A stretch of 64,000 nt of DNA from SIG440 sp045591095 (GTDB lineage Bacteria > Bacillota > Clostridia > Monoglobales > Monoglobaceae). This document shows positions 45,316-54,052 of this stretch, piece after piece. How positions within the stretch are numbered: the stretch's first letter is position 1; each line of letters opens with the position of its first letter. The notes under the pieces were generated by a model. It was not told where the DNA came from. It did no database searches and worked only from the letters and a program-made list of their open reading frames with translations. The stretch covers positions 23,943 to 87,942 of the forward strand of contig JAZNSF010000027.1 in assembly GCA_045591095.1 (NCBI GenBank), written 5' to 3'. The position numbers were made by a program, and so were the translations under genes.

Positions 45316-46053
45316 TTATTTACTTTCTTCCTTAAGCTTTTCAACAAACTGTTTTTCCTTTTCCGTAAGGTGTGCCTTAGAAAGCATACCCTTTCGTTTT
45401 TTAAAGGTATTTATAATAGCATTTTCCCGCTTCCATTCCTCAATCAGCTTGTGATTTCCGTTTTGCAAAACCTCTGGGACAGATGCGCCATGCCAAACAC
45501 TCGGCCTTGTATACTGGGGATATTCCAAAAGTCCCGAAAAATGCGATTCGTCCGAAAACGATGCTTCCGAAGAAAGTACCCCCGGTATCATCCTTGCAGT
45601 TGCGTCAACCACCGCCATAGCCGCAATCTCGCCGCCGGTAAGAACAAAATCTCCAAGCGAAATTTCCATATCCACAATTTCGTCCAAGATTCTTTGGTCA
45701 ACACCCTCGTAGTGACCACAAAGAAGGATGAGATGCTCTTCCTTTGCTAAACGTTTTGCAGTAGACTGTCTGAAAGTCCGACCTTGCGGCGAAAGATAGA
45801 TGGTTTTTGGCTTATAGCTAAGTCCATCTGTCACACTTTTATAAGAATTAAAAATCGGCTCTGGCTGCATAACCATTCCCTGACCACCGCCATAAGGATA
45901 GTCATCAACCTGTCTGTGTTTATTAAACGCAAAATCCCTGATTTGCACACAGTTGATGGTTAAAAGTCCATTCTCTTCCGCTCTTCCTATAATGCTTGTC
46001 TTAAGTGCCGCTTCCAGCATCTCGGGAAACAGCGTAAGTATATCAATCTTCAT
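45316..46053 (-). CDS. trmD: tRNA (guanine-N1)-methyltransferase TrmD
   Basis: This 245-residue SPOUT enzyme methylates G37 of tRNAs. The trefoil-knot segments are visible: LLCGHYEGVDQRILDE near residue 112, SLGDFVLTGGEIAAM and the C-terminal GLLEYPQYTRPS. MKIDILTLFPEM is the family start. It overlaps the rimM stop by one base. rplS (L19), which usually follows trmD, is absent here. Confidence 0.98.
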   Translation of the reverse strand: MKIDILTLFPEMLEAALKTSIIGRAEENGLLTINCVQIRDFAFNKHRQVDDYPYGGGQGMVMQPEPIFNSYKSVTDGLSYKPKTIYLSPQGRTFRQSTAKRLAKEEHLILLCGHYEGVDQRILDEIVDMEISLGDFVLTGGEIAAMAVVDATARMIPGVLSSEASFSDESHFSGLLEYPQYTRPSVWHGASVPEVLQNGNHKLIEEWKRENAIINTFKKRKGMLSKAHLTEKEKQFVEKLKEESK

Positions 46054-46550
46054 CAGTCAATCAATCCTTTTAGCGGATGCACAACAATCCGCTTATTCTC
46101 TATGTCAACAGACTTTATTACCTCGTCAATTACGGGTATAAGAACCTGCTTCTTTGCATCGTTTTCAACAACGTATACGTCGTTGCTTCCGGTTTTGATT
46201 ATGTCAGAGATTTTGCCAAGCAAAATGCCCTCGTCAGTCTCGACACTGCACCCTAAAAGGTCGCAGATATAATATGTCCCCTCTGGAAGCTCGCCAAGGT
46301 CCTCTCTTGGCACAAAAAGTATCTTGCCCCGGTACTTTTCGGCATCGTTTATATGATTTATGCCCTCCAGCTTAAGTAGCACAGCATTCTTGTGGAGCGC
46401 AGATTTTTCGATTACATATTCTTTGTTGTCAATAATCACATATTCAAGCTCGTGAAACACGCTAGGGTCATCGCACCAGGGCATAACCTTAAGGTCGCCA
46501 CGAAGTCCGTGAGTATTGACAATTTGTCCGATTTCAATCAATTTTTCCAT
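46053..46550 (-). CDS. rimM: 16S rRNA processing protein RimM
   Basis: This protein of about 165 residues helps assemble the 30S head domain and binds S19. The N-terminal beta-barrel starts IEIGQIVNTHGLRGDLKV. A PRC-barrel domain follows (YYICDLLGCSVETDEG, GSNDVYVV, VLIPVIDEVIK). ATG 46550 has GAGGA five bases upstream. The longer open frame to 46571 runs into the predicted attenuator and is rejected. Confidence 0.97.
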   Translation of the reverse strand: MEKLIEIGQIVNTHGLRGDLKVMPWCDDPSVFHELEYVIIDNKEYVIEKSALHKNAVLLKLEGINHINDAEKYRGKILFVPREDLGELPEGTYYICDLLGCSVETDEGILLGKISDIIKTGSNDVYVVENDAKKQVLIPVIDEVIKSVDIENKRIVVHPLKGLID

Positions 46551-46562
46551 TTTATTCCTCGC

Positions 46563-46632
46563 AAAAAACAAGACTGCACCAAAGGCAAGTGTGGCTAAAG
46601 GCCCTACTTTCCCACGACACAGTCTTTTTTAG
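46563..46632 (-). terminator. Terminator-like attenuator between khpA and rimM
   Basis: On the minus strand, right after the khpA stop, AAGACTG (46626-46620) pairs with CAGTCTT (46576-46570) around an internal structured loop of about 43 bases, followed by six T (46568-46563). The rimM ribosome site follows immediately. This would allow partial termination inside the ribosomal operon. Confidence 0.5.
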
Positions 46633-46860
46633 TTATACAATATCAACCGTAACTTTTTTGTTGTCATGGCTTGCAGCCGCCTTTACAACTGTACGGATAG
46701 CTTTGGCAATTCTGCCCTGCTTGCCGATTACCTTACCCATATCATTTTCACCTACGTGCAGAGTAAGAACAACCGAGTTATCCTGTTCCTTTTCTTCTAC
46801 CATAACAGCATCAGGGTCAGAAACCATTGATTTTGCAATAAATTCCAAAAGTTCCTTCAT
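46633..46860 (-). CDS. khpA: KH-domain RNA-binding protein KhpA
   Basis: This 75-residue protein is a single KH domain: LLEFIAKSMVSDPDAV, then GKVIGKQGRIAKAIRTVVKA, with the GxxG loop GKQG. It is the YlqC/KhpA type encoded between rpsP and rimM, which pairs with KhpB and binds RNA. ATG 46860 has GGAGGA five bases upstream; the longer open frame has no ribosome site. Confidence 0.94.
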   Translation of the reverse strand: MKELLEFIAKSMVSDPDAVMVEEKEQDNSVVLTLHVGENDMGKVIGKQGRIAKAIRTVVKAAASHDNKKVTVDIV

Positions 46861-46888
46861 TTTGTTCCTCCATAATACAGCATCAGTC

Positions 46889-46917
46889 TGCACGCCCCAA
46901 AAGCTTTGGAACGTGCA
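46889..46917 (-). ncRNA. Stable hairpin in the rpsP-khpA intergenic RNA
   Basis: Arms TGCACG (46889-46894) and CGTGCA (46912-46917) enclose CCAAA/TTTGG pairing. There is no U-run. It lies between the rpsP stop and the khpA ribosome site, where it could be a processing or regulatory element. Structure read by eye only. Confidence 0.4.
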
Positions 46918-46946
46918 AACCAAATTCTCTGCAGTTAATAAGGGTC

Positions 46947-47189
46947 TTAGATAATACCCTTGTTTTTAAGAAGACGCTTAACAGTATCTGTGGGCTGTGC
47001 ACCATTTGAAATCCACTTCTGAACCTTTTCTGCTTCAAATTCAACTGTTGCAGGCTCGGTCATAGGGTTGTAAGTACCAACCTGTTCGATAAATCTGCCA
47101 TCTCTTGGGTATCTTGAATCTGCTACTACTACACGGTAGAAAGGAGCCTTCTTTGCGCCCATTCTTCTCAAACGAATTTTTACTGCCAT
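46947..47189 (-). CDS. rpsP: 30S ribosomal protein S16
   Basis: This 80-residue protein begins MAVKIRLRRMGAKKAPFYRV, then VVADSRYPRDGRFIEQVGTY, the S16 signature, and ends after GAQPTDTVKRLLKN. It lies between ffh and khpA as in most Bacillota. Confidence 0.99.
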   Translation of the reverse strand: MAVKIRLRRMGAKKAPFYRVVVADSRYPRDGRFIEQVGTYNPMTEPATVEFEAEKVQKWISNGAQPTDTVKRLLKNKGII

Positions 47190-47237
47190 AACTTTTTACC
47201 TCCAAAAATATATATAATTATTAATAATTTTCTTTTG

Positions 47238-48602
47238 TTAAAACGGGAACTTCATATTCCCCATCTTGCCCAATCTTCCAAGGCCCATTCGTTTCATCTG
47301 CTTGGTCATATTGCCGCCTGTCATCATTTTCATCATTTTTTGCATCTGTTCGAATTGTTTGACAAGGGCGTTTACTTCCATAACGGTTGTTCCACTGCCT
47401 TTTGCAATCCTCTCGCGGCGTTTTGGTGTCAATTTGTCGCGGTTTTCCCTTTCGCCATTTGTCATTGACTTGATAATTGCTTCGGTGTGGACCATCTTTT
47501 TTTCATCTATCTGGACATCCTTTAAAGCTGACTGGTTAACCCCGGGAATCATCCCCAGTATCTGCTCCATCGGACCCATCTTCTTCATTTGCTCCATCTG
47601 TTCAAGGAAGTCGCTGTAAGTATATGTTGATGTTCTTATCTTCTTTTCAAGTTCCAGTGCCTTTTTCTCGTCCATTGCCTGCTCGGCTTTTTCGATAAGG
47701 CTTAAGACATCGCCCATACCCAAAATTCTTGACGCCATACGTTCGGGATGAAAAACCTCAAGGTCCGTAAGCTTTTCGCCCATACCGCAAAACTTAATCG
47801 GCTTTCCGGTAACAGCGCGGACAGAAAGTGCAGCGCCGCCTCTTGTGTCGCCATCGAGTTTGGTAAGAACTACACCATCAATCTCAAGTTCTGAGTTAAA
47901 GCTTTCTGCAACATTTACCGCATCCTGACCGGTCATTGCATCAACAACCAGCAAGATTTCGGTAGGTTCTACTGCGGACTTTATGTCCTTAAGTTCCTGC
48001 ATAAGTTCTTCGTCAATATGAAGTCTGCCTGCAGTATCTATAATCAAAATATCATTTGAATGAAGTTTTGCATGCTGAAGCGCTTTTGTTGAAATGTCTA
48101 ACGGGTCGGTCGACCCTTCAATCGAAAATACCGGTATATCAAGCTGCGAGCCCACTACTTGAAGCTGCTTAACAGCCGCTGGACGATAAACGTCGCAAGC
48201 ACAAAGGAGCGGTCTTTTCCCTTGGTTTTTAAGTATCCCGCCAAGTTTTGCAGCGGTGGTGGTTTTTCCCGCGCCCTGAAGGCCCGCCATCATAATCACC
48301 GTCGGGGGTTTTGAGGAAATTTTTATTTTTTCCTCGCTTCCCATAAGTTTAACGAGCTCTTCATTTACAATCTTTACAACCTGCTGGCCCGGGGTAAGAG
48401 ATTCCATAACCTCAGCGCCTTGGGCACGTTCGGACACACTGTTTATAAAGTTTTTTACTACTTTAAAGTTTACGTCCGCCTCTAAAAGCGCCATCTTGAC
48501 TTCTCGCATGGCGTCTTTAAGGTCAGCTGCGGAAACTTTTCCTTTGCCACGTAGCTTTTTAAACGTACTTTGCAGTTTGTCTGCCAAGCTTTCAAATGCC
48601 AT
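47238..48602 (-). CDS. ffh: Signal recognition particle protein Ffh
   Basis: This 454-residue GTPase binds signal sequences and 4.5S/6S-like SRP RNA. N domain (about 1-90); G domain with G1 GLQGAGKTTTAAKLG near residue 105, DTAGRLHID and TKLDGDTRGGAAL; and a methionine-rich M domain at the C-terminus (MMKMMTGGNMTKQMKRMGLG). It follows ylxM, its usual partner. Confidence 0.99.
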   Translation of the reverse strand: MAFESLADKLQSTFKKLRGKGKVSAADLKDAMREVKMALLEADVNFKVVKNFINSVSERAQGAEVMESLTPGQQVVKIVNEELVKLMGSEEKIKISSKPPTVIMMAGLQGAGKTTTAAKLGGILKNQGKRPLLCACDVYRPAAVKQLQVVGSQLDIPVFSIEGSTDPLDISTKALQHAKLHSNDILIIDTAGRLHIDEELMQELKDIKSAVEPTEILLVVDAMTGQDAVNVAESFNSELEIDGVVLTKLDGDTRGGAALSVRAVTGKPIKFCGMGEKLTDLEVFHPERMASRILGMGDVLSLIEKAEQAMDEKKALELEKKIRTSTYTYSDFLEQMEQMKKMGPMEQILGMIPGVNQSALKDVQIDEKKMVHTEAIIKSMTNGERENRDKLTPKRRERIAKGSGTTVMEVNALVKQFEQMQKMMKMMTGGNMTKQMKRMGLGRLGKMGNMKFPF

Positions 48603-48625
48603 GCAAAAATCCCCTTTCGGTCAGT

Positions 48626-48997
48626 TTATTTTTCCTGCTCGTTAATTTCCTGAACAAGCTCCAAGATGTTTGAAATCTGTTTCTTTATGCCATCGGGAAG
48701 TTTTTTTGCCTCCGGTGACGCCTCAACCTCTGCGATAATGCTGTCGATTTTTGAAAGCCTTGATTTTATCCCCAAAAACCTGTTTGCAAGGCCCAGACGA
48801 TTTTCGGTGTCATAAAGAATTGCCTCGGCACGTTTTAAGTTGTCCCTGACGCCCTGACGGCTGATTCCAAGTTCGTCGCCAACTTCCGAAAGCGATAAAT
48901 CCTCGTTGTAATAAAGTTCCACAGTATCGGCCTGACGGTCTGTCAGCATCTTGCCGTAAAAACTAAAAAGGAGCGAAATTTCAACGTTTTTTTCCAA
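48626..48997 (-). CDS. ylxM: YlxM/p13 family helix-turn-helix protein (UPF0122)
   Basis: This protein of about 123 residues has a sigma-70 region 4-like helix-turn-helix: LTDRQADTVELYYNEDLS, then LSEVGDELGISRQGVRDNLK. YlxM proteins are encoded just before ffh and are thought to modulate the SRP pathway. TTG 48997 is chosen because AGGAG lies eight bases upstream; the open frame upstream to 49051 runs through a hairpin and lacks a ribosome site. Confidence 0.92.
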   Translation of the reverse strand: MEKNVEISLLFSFYGKMLTDRQADTVELYYNEDLSLSEVGDELGISRQGVRDNLKRAEAILYDTENRLGLANRFLGIKSRLSKIDSIIAEVEASPEAKKLPDGIKKQISNILELVQEINEQEK

Positions 48998-49015
48998 AAT
49001 TATCTCTCCTTTTTT

Positions 49016-49050
49016 TGAGGGGTTGTAAAGTATTTTAGCTTTACACCTCA
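49016..49050 (-). ncRNA. 5' leader hairpin upstream of ylxM
   Basis: TGTAAAG/CTTTACA stem with an 8-base loop, extended by TGAGG/CCTCA across a 3-base bulge. It is followed on the minus strand by an A-run and the ylxM ribosome site, so it is not a terminator in that direction. It could act as a leader structure for the SRP-ribosomal operon. Confidence 0.35.
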
Positions 49051-49061
49051 CCTATTCTACT

Positions 49062-49868
49062 CTAAATTTCCCCATTTGTCAAGGGTTTTTTTCGTTTTTT
49101 TATAATTATTATAAGTCCCAAAATTACAAGTACTACCGAAAGCATCTGCGAAACTCGGATTAGTCCAAGATAAAGAGAGTCCGCCCGAAATCCCTCAACA
49201 ACCATTCTTGTAATGCCGTACCACACCATATATCCGCAAAAAACCTCGCCATCAAAGGATTTTTTCCTTTTGTAAAGGCAGAGTACCAAAACGCCAAGTG
49301 CATTAAAAATTGATTCATAAAGGAATGTTGGGTGAACAAGGTTTGCGACAGTTCGTCCCGACTGTTTTATAGTCATCGCCCAGGGAAGAGTGCAGCCAGA
49401 GCCAAAAGCCTCGCCATTTACAAAGTTCCCCCATCTTCCGACTGCTTGTCCGATAAGAAAGCTGACCGCAAGGATGTCAAAGGCACTTCCTATGCTAAGC
49501 TTTTTCTTTTTGCAATAAATAAGTACTGCGGCGAAAGCACCTATCACTGCGCCATAAATCGCAATTCCGCCGCCCCTGATATTAAAAACATCAAGCAAAT
49601 TATCCTTATACATATCCCAACTGAAAATCACATAATAAAGCCTTGCACATATGATTGCAGATGGCACTCCTATAAGAAACATATTCAAAAAATCGTCCTG
49701 GCTTATACTGCTTTTTTTTACTTCACGGCTAGCATACAAAAAACCCAGGATAAGCCCTATTCCTATGATAACCCCATAGGTATAAACCGAAATCCCAAAC
49801 ACCGAAAAGAGCTGTCGGTTCACAGTAAACTCAAGACCAAGATAAGGAAACGAAATCTGATTAACCAT
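49062..49868 (-). CDS. lgt: Prolipoprotein diacylglyceryl transferase
   Basis: This 268-residue integral membrane enzyme lipidates the lipobox cysteine of prolipoproteins. It has about seven membrane helices. Lgt segments are visible: IRGGGIAIYGAVIGAF near residue 95, the signature GRWGNFVNGEAFG near residue 145, and HPTFLYESIFN. GAGGAGG upstream of the ATG. It is followed by the ylxM-ffh operon and preceded by the M16 pair. Confidence 0.97.
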   Translation of the reverse strand: MVNQISFPYLGLEFTVNRQLFSVFGISVYTYGVIIGIGLILGFLYASREVKKSSISQDDFLNMFLIGVPSAIICARLYYVIFSWDMYKDNLLDVFNIRGGGIAIYGAVIGAFAAVLIYCKKKKLSIGSAFDILAVSFLIGQAVGRWGNFVNGEAFGSGCTLPWAMTIKQSGRTVANLVHPTFLYESIFNALGVLVLCLYKRKKSFDGEVFCGYMVWYGITRMVVEGFRADSLYLGLIRVSQMLSVVLVILGLIIIIKKRKKPLTNGEI

Positions 49869-49871
49869 ACT

Positions 49872-51167
49872 TTAAGCCTCCTCAAGTGGCTCAACAACCG
49901 AAAGTACTGCGCCCTCTGCTACAAAGTGTTCATTAAGTCTTCTGGTAAGGTCTTCTTTGGTTATCTTTTCTGCTATCTCCTCATATTCAAAGGGGTTAAT
50001 ACCTGCCATAAAGTCCCGGATAAAGTTGTTGCCTATGCGCTCTACATCGTTGTAGCCACGTAGGTTTGAGCCAATCAGCACCTTTTTGATACGGTTTATT
50101 TCGCCATTGTCAAGACCTTCTTTTTTCACCTTTTCAATCCTCTCCATAACTTTTTTGTAAACCGCTTTAGGGTCTTTGCTTTCGCCGCTTACACTCGAAA
50201 ATCCGTATTTCTTTTCTATCTCCGAATCCGCAGAAAAACTTCCGTCAATCAGTCCCTCTTCATAAAGCTTAATAAAGAACTCACTACTTTTGCCAAAAAG
50301 AAGCGAAAGCAGTATCCGTGTTTCAATCTGCTTTTTAAGAAGCTCGCTACCTTTTAGGTCTGTCTCAAACTCCTTAAAGCCAATCATAAACTGCGGCTTT
50401 GACACACTCATTTTCTGATAGACTTCGGTCTTTTGGGAAAGTCTTGGCTCATCTACCTTTTGGCGCTTTATCTCGCCTTTGTCTTTAGCTTTGTCAACGT
50501 ATTTGTCAATAATTTCCATCGTCTTCTCGGCATCAATATCTCCAACCATTACCAAAAACATATTGGACGGGTTGTAAAAAGCACTGGTGCACTTATAAAG
50601 AAGGTCAGGTGTGATTTTTGCAATACTTTCAATCGTTCCTGCAATGTCTGTTTTTACCGGATTATTTACAAACATCGCCTGAAGCATATTGAAAAACAAT
50701 CTCCAGCCCGGGTCATCATCATACATCTTTATTTCCTGACCGATGATACCTTGTTCCTTTTTTACATTCTCGTCGGTAAAATAGGGATGATTTACAAAAT
50801 CCATCAAAATATCCAAGTTTTCATAAAAACTGTCGGTACACGAAAAAAGATACGCCGTCATATCAAAGCTGGTAAATGCGTTGCTGTTTGCACCCGTGAG
50901 AGCGAATCTATCGAAAGCATTTCCTCCATCCTCTTCCTCAAACAGCTTGTGTTCCAAAAAGTGTGCAATTCCATCAGGGAGGTTTATAACTTCATCACTT
51001 CCCGGCACCTTTAAAACAGTATCAATCGATCCGTACTCGGTCCCATAAATCGCATAATACTTACAAAATCCGGTCTTTGGAACTATATAAACCTTAAGAC
51101 CGCTTTCGTGAACGCCCATAAGCACCTGTTCCCGAAGCAGCTTGCTTTCAAGTGTCTTAAACTTCAT
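49872..51167 (-). CDS. M16 family zinc peptidase (YmfH-like, catalytic partner)
   Basis: This 431-residue M16 peptidase has the inverted zinc motif HxxEH in GIAHFLEHKLFEEEDGG near residue 66, plus the distal glutamate region, and the C-terminal R/Y region (IETRILLSLLFGKSSEFF). It fits YmfH, the active half of the YmfF-YmfH pair. ATG 51167 is behind GGGGGAA. It overlaps the upstream M16 gene by 11 bases, suggesting coupled production of a heterodimer. Confidence 0.9.
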   Translation of the reverse strand: MKFKTLESKLLREQVLMGVHESGLKVYIVPKTGFCKYYAIYGTEYGSIDTVLKVPGSDEVINLPDGIAHFLEHKLFEEEDGGNAFDRFALTGANSNAFTSFDMTAYLFSCTDSFYENLDILMDFVNHPYFTDENVKKEQGIIGQEIKMYDDDPGWRLFFNMLQAMFVNNPVKTDIAGTIESIAKITPDLLYKCTSAFYNPSNMFLVMVGDIDAEKTMEIIDKYVDKAKDKGEIKRQKVDEPRLSQKTEVYQKMSVSKPQFMIGFKEFETDLKGSELLKKQIETRILLSLLFGKSSEFFIKLYEEGLIDGSFSADSEIEKKYGFSSVSGESKDPKAVYKKVMERIEKVKKEGLDNGEINRIKKVLIGSNLRGYNDVERIGNNFIRDFMAGINPFEYEEIAEKITKEDLTRRLNEHFVAEGAVLSVVEPLEEA

Positions 51168-52440
51168 CACTAGCTTCCCCCTTTAAGAAATATATAGTAT
51201 CCTCCTGAACAGTATTTGCGGCCTTTATTATCGCCTCGCGGTTGACAGTCGAAACCTTTTCAATAAGGCCATCTATGCTCTCGTCGTTAGATAAAATAAT
51301 CTGACCCATATAAAAATTCTCAATCGCTGCCATACTGTCTTTTGCAGAGTTAAGGCTTGTCGCAAGATATTTCTTTGCAGAAAGCATCTCGTCGTCTGTA
51401 AAGTCACCACTTTTCATTTTGTCAAGTTGGACTTTTATTTCGTCATACGCCGCATCAAACTTGTCTCTCTCTATACCTGCACTTATCTTCATAAAGCCTT
51501 TCTGACGGTCAAGCCCCGAATATACATAATAAGCAAGGCTCAGCTTTTCGCGCACATTGTTAAAAAGCTTGGAAAACGGACTTCCGCCAAAAATACACGA
51601 AAACAGCATCATGCCGTAATATTCTTCCGAAGTCGGCTCTACTCCACAGTTAAAGCCCATAACGAGCTTACTTTGCGAAGTCGGCATAGGCTCAGTAACT
51701 TTTTTTACCTCTATATTTTCTTCTACAGCCGAAACCTTTGTCTTTGTGTACTGTGCATTCCTACCCGAAAGCACTCCAAATGCCTCTTTAAGTTCTTTTA
51801 TCAAAAGGTCTTCGTCGAAACTTCCTCCGGCAAAAATATCAATAACTGCATTTTTAAGCAGCTCACAATAAAATTCATACAAATTCTTTTCGTCGATATT
51901 TTCGAGGTCCTTGGTGTATCCATATTCAAATATGCCAAAGGGGTCGCCTTCAAACATAACTTCATCGCACTTCACTTGCGCATATTCCTTTTTGTCGTTT
52001 ATAAGTCCCTCCACAAAGTTTTTGAGGTTCTCTTTTTCCTGATTAAGCCATGCCTTGTCAAAGCATCCATCAACCAGCTTTGGTGCAAGAACAAGCTCTC
52101 TAAGCAGATCAACTGCACCTGCTGTTATTTTTTCGGTTAAAAAGCTGTCACTTGCAAACTGTATGTTAAATCTAATAGCTTCGCCATCACCTTTTTTTAC
52201 TATTCCAAGCCCAACTGATGCCCCATAAAGTTCCTCAGTCCTTTTGGAAAGTTCGGTTAGTGTAGGATAACTCTCTGTTCCCCGTTTTAAAAGTCTGGGA
52301 AGAAGCGCTGCCTTGGTAACCGTCTTTCTGTCAAGAGGCAAATGAAAGTAAAGACTTATAGTATTGGTCTTAAACTTTTCGGTCTTTAAAAATCTTATAT
52401 TCACGCCCTTTGAAATTTCATAGGTTTTTATATTATTCAA
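51157..52440 (-). CDS. M16 family peptidase-like protein (YmfF-like, lacks zinc motif)
   Basis: This protein of about 427 residues aligns with M16 peptidases: start KTYEISKGVNIRFLKTEKFK, and the YmfF-like RLLKRGTESYPTLTELSKRT where HxxEH would be. It therefore lacks the zinc ligands and is likely the non-catalytic subunit. The C-terminal half keeps the R/Y region (SKLFNNVREKLSLAYYV). TTG 52440 fits AAGGAG at eight bases. Encoded directly before the catalytic partner. Confidence 0.88.
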   Translation of the reverse strand: MNNIKTYEISKGVNIRFLKTEKFKTNTISLYFHLPLDRKTVTKAALLPRLLKRGTESYPTLTELSKRTEELYGASVGLGIVKKGDGEAIRFNIQFASDSFLTEKITAGAVDLLRELVLAPKLVDGCFDKAWLNQEKENLKNFVEGLINDKKEYAQVKCDEVMFEGDPFGIFEYGYTKDLENIDEKNLYEFYCELLKNAVIDIFAGGSFDEDLLIKELKEAFGVLSGRNAQYTKTKVSAVEENIEVKKVTEPMPTSQSKLVMGFNCGVEPTSEEYYGMMLFSCIFGGSPFSKLFNNVREKLSLAYYVYSGLDRQKGFMKISAGIERDKFDAAYDEIKVQLDKMKSGDFTDDEMLSAKKYLATSLNSAKDSMAAIENFYMGQIILSNDESIDGLIEKVSTVNREAIIKAANTVQEDTIYFLKGEASDEV

Positions 52441-52497
52441 AACATTCACTCCTTATTTTTCTATTCTGTCCGCCATGGGGTTTAATATTCCTCAAGC

Positions 52498-53871
52498 TTA
52501 CAAAGCTTCCGCTTGTAATCTTCTTATTTTCGAAAATTCTTTCTTTCTGACAACAACAAAAACAAAAAACATAACAACTGACGATATTGCCCAAGTTATC
52601 GGATATGCCATAAACAGCATTGTAATGGTGCGGTTAAACGGCAAAATTGCCAGTATCCATACTACCCTCAAAAGGCAAACACAAATTGCACTTACTATTG
52701 TATTTTCAATGGCTCTGCCCATTCCCTTAAGAGATGCACCAAATATCTCACACGGTATAAGCAATGAATACCCACTGACTGCAATTATCATTTTTATCAT
52801 TCCGATTTCTATTACTCCGGACTCTGTGGCATCCTTGACAAATAATCCGAGAAGCACTTCGCCAAAGCAAAAGATCAGTGCCGAGAATAATCCAATTCCT
52901 ATAAAAGCCGAAAGCATTCCGATTTTTACAATATTATCCACACGTTTAAGCTTTCTAGCCCCCATATTTTGTCCTACAAATGTAACTACACCCTGAACTG
53001 AGGCATTGATTATCAAAAATCCAAAACTTTCAATATTTCCTGATGCAACTGAGCCTGCCATGGCAATTTTCCCAAAAGAGTTAATTGAGGACTGTATAAT
53101 TACATTTGATATACTAAACATTATACCGTTCAGGCCCGACGGTATACCAATCACTGCAATTTTGGTAAGTTCTTTTTTGTATAACTTAAGCTTTTTAAAC
53201 TCAAGTTTAAATTCTGTATCAGTCTTTACTAAAAGCCTTAAAACAAGTATCGCCGAAAGCAGCTGCGCGGCAATAGTACCGATTGCTACCCCCGCAACAC
53301 CCCATTTAAGAACAATAACGCAAAACAGGTTAATCCCTACGTTGGCAATCCCGGCAAAAGACAATATATAAAGAGGCCTTTTTGTATCCCCCGCTGCACG
53401 CAAAATTGCAGCTCCAAAATTGTAAATCATAGACGTAGGTGACCCTAAAAAATAAAGCTTCATATAAAGAGTAGCATCGTCAATTACATCGTCAGGAGTT
53501 GACATAAGTGCCAGCATCTTGCGCGAAAAAACCATTCCCACCACAGCTAGAATTATACCCGAAACAATTGCTAGCAGCATCGATGTATGGACAGCCTTAT
53601 GAAGATCCTCCTTGTTGCCGGCACCAAAAAGTCTGGAGCACACCACATTTGTACCTACCGAAAGCCCCAGAAACATATTAAGTATAAGGTTTGTAAGCGA
53701 CGCCGTTGACCCTACCGCAGCAAGAGCGCCTTCACCTACAAACTTTCCTACCACCATTGTGTCGGCAGTGTTGTAAAGCTGCTGAATAATCCCCGACAGC
53801 AATATGGGTATCATAAAAAATATGTATTTTTTTACAACCGGACCTTCAGTGAGATCTGTTTGAAAGCTCAT
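52498..53871 (-). CDS. MATE family efflux transporter
   Basis: This protein of about 457 residues has around 12 membrane helices in two similar halves. Family segments: PILLSGIIQQLYNTADTMVV near the start, GEGALAAVGS, SVGTNVVCSR and the second-half QNMGARKLKRV. MATE proteins export drugs or metabolites in exchange for sodium or protons; substrate unknown. ATG 53871 is preferred over a GTG 12 codons upstream because GGTGG lies just before it. Confidence 0.93.
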   Translation of the reverse strand: MSFQTDLTEGPVVKKYIFFMIPILLSGIIQQLYNTADTMVVGKFVGEGALAAVGSTASLTNLILNMFLGLSVGTNVVCSRLFGAGNKEDLHKAVHTSMLLAIVSGIILAVVGMVFSRKMLALMSTPDDVIDDATLYMKLYFLGSPTSMIYNFGAAILRAAGDTKRPLYILSFAGIANVGINLFCVIVLKWGVAGVAIGTIAAQLLSAILVLRLLVKTDTEFKLEFKKLKLYKKELTKIAVIGIPSGLNGIMFSISNVIIQSSINSFGKIAMAGSVASGNIESFGFLIINASVQGVVTFVGQNMGARKLKRVDNIVKIGMLSAFIGIGLFSALIFCFGEVLLGLFVKDATESGVIEIGMIKMIIAVSGYSLLIPCEIFGASLKGMGRAIENTIVSAICVCLLRVVWILAILPFNRTITMLFMAYPITWAISSVVMFFVFVVVRKKEFSKIRRLQAEAL

Positions 53872-53977
53872 ATCAGCCACCATCCTAAAATTCAAGTCAA
53901 TTTTCACCTGATTTTATAGTATTATTCTAATCCTTTAATCACTGTTTGTCAAGGAAATTAACCCCTAAATATTAATG

Positions 53978-54007
53978 GTCACATCTTGTCGTAAAACAGC
54001 ATAATAT
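53978..54007 (+). promoter_or_regulatory. SigE-type promoter for cotJABC
   Basis: -35-like GTCACATC (53978-53985), 14-base spacer, -10 CATAATAT (54000-54007), close to the SigE consensus GTCATATT-N13-15-CATACAAT. In Bacillus subtilis cotJ is controlled by SigE in the mother cell. Confidence 0.6.
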
Positions 54008-54052
54008 GTAATGTCGGGGGTCATATTTTTTATTAAGGAGTTGATATTATTT

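Noticed and set aside
46551..46571. Seven-codon N-terminal extension of rimM
   Set aside because: It would run through the T-run of a terminator-like structure. The GAGGA site supports the start at 46550.
49332..52140. Long plus-strand frames of 193 to 243 residues antisense to lgt and the two M16 genes
   Set aside because: All are opposite well-supported genes, and their sequences show no family features.
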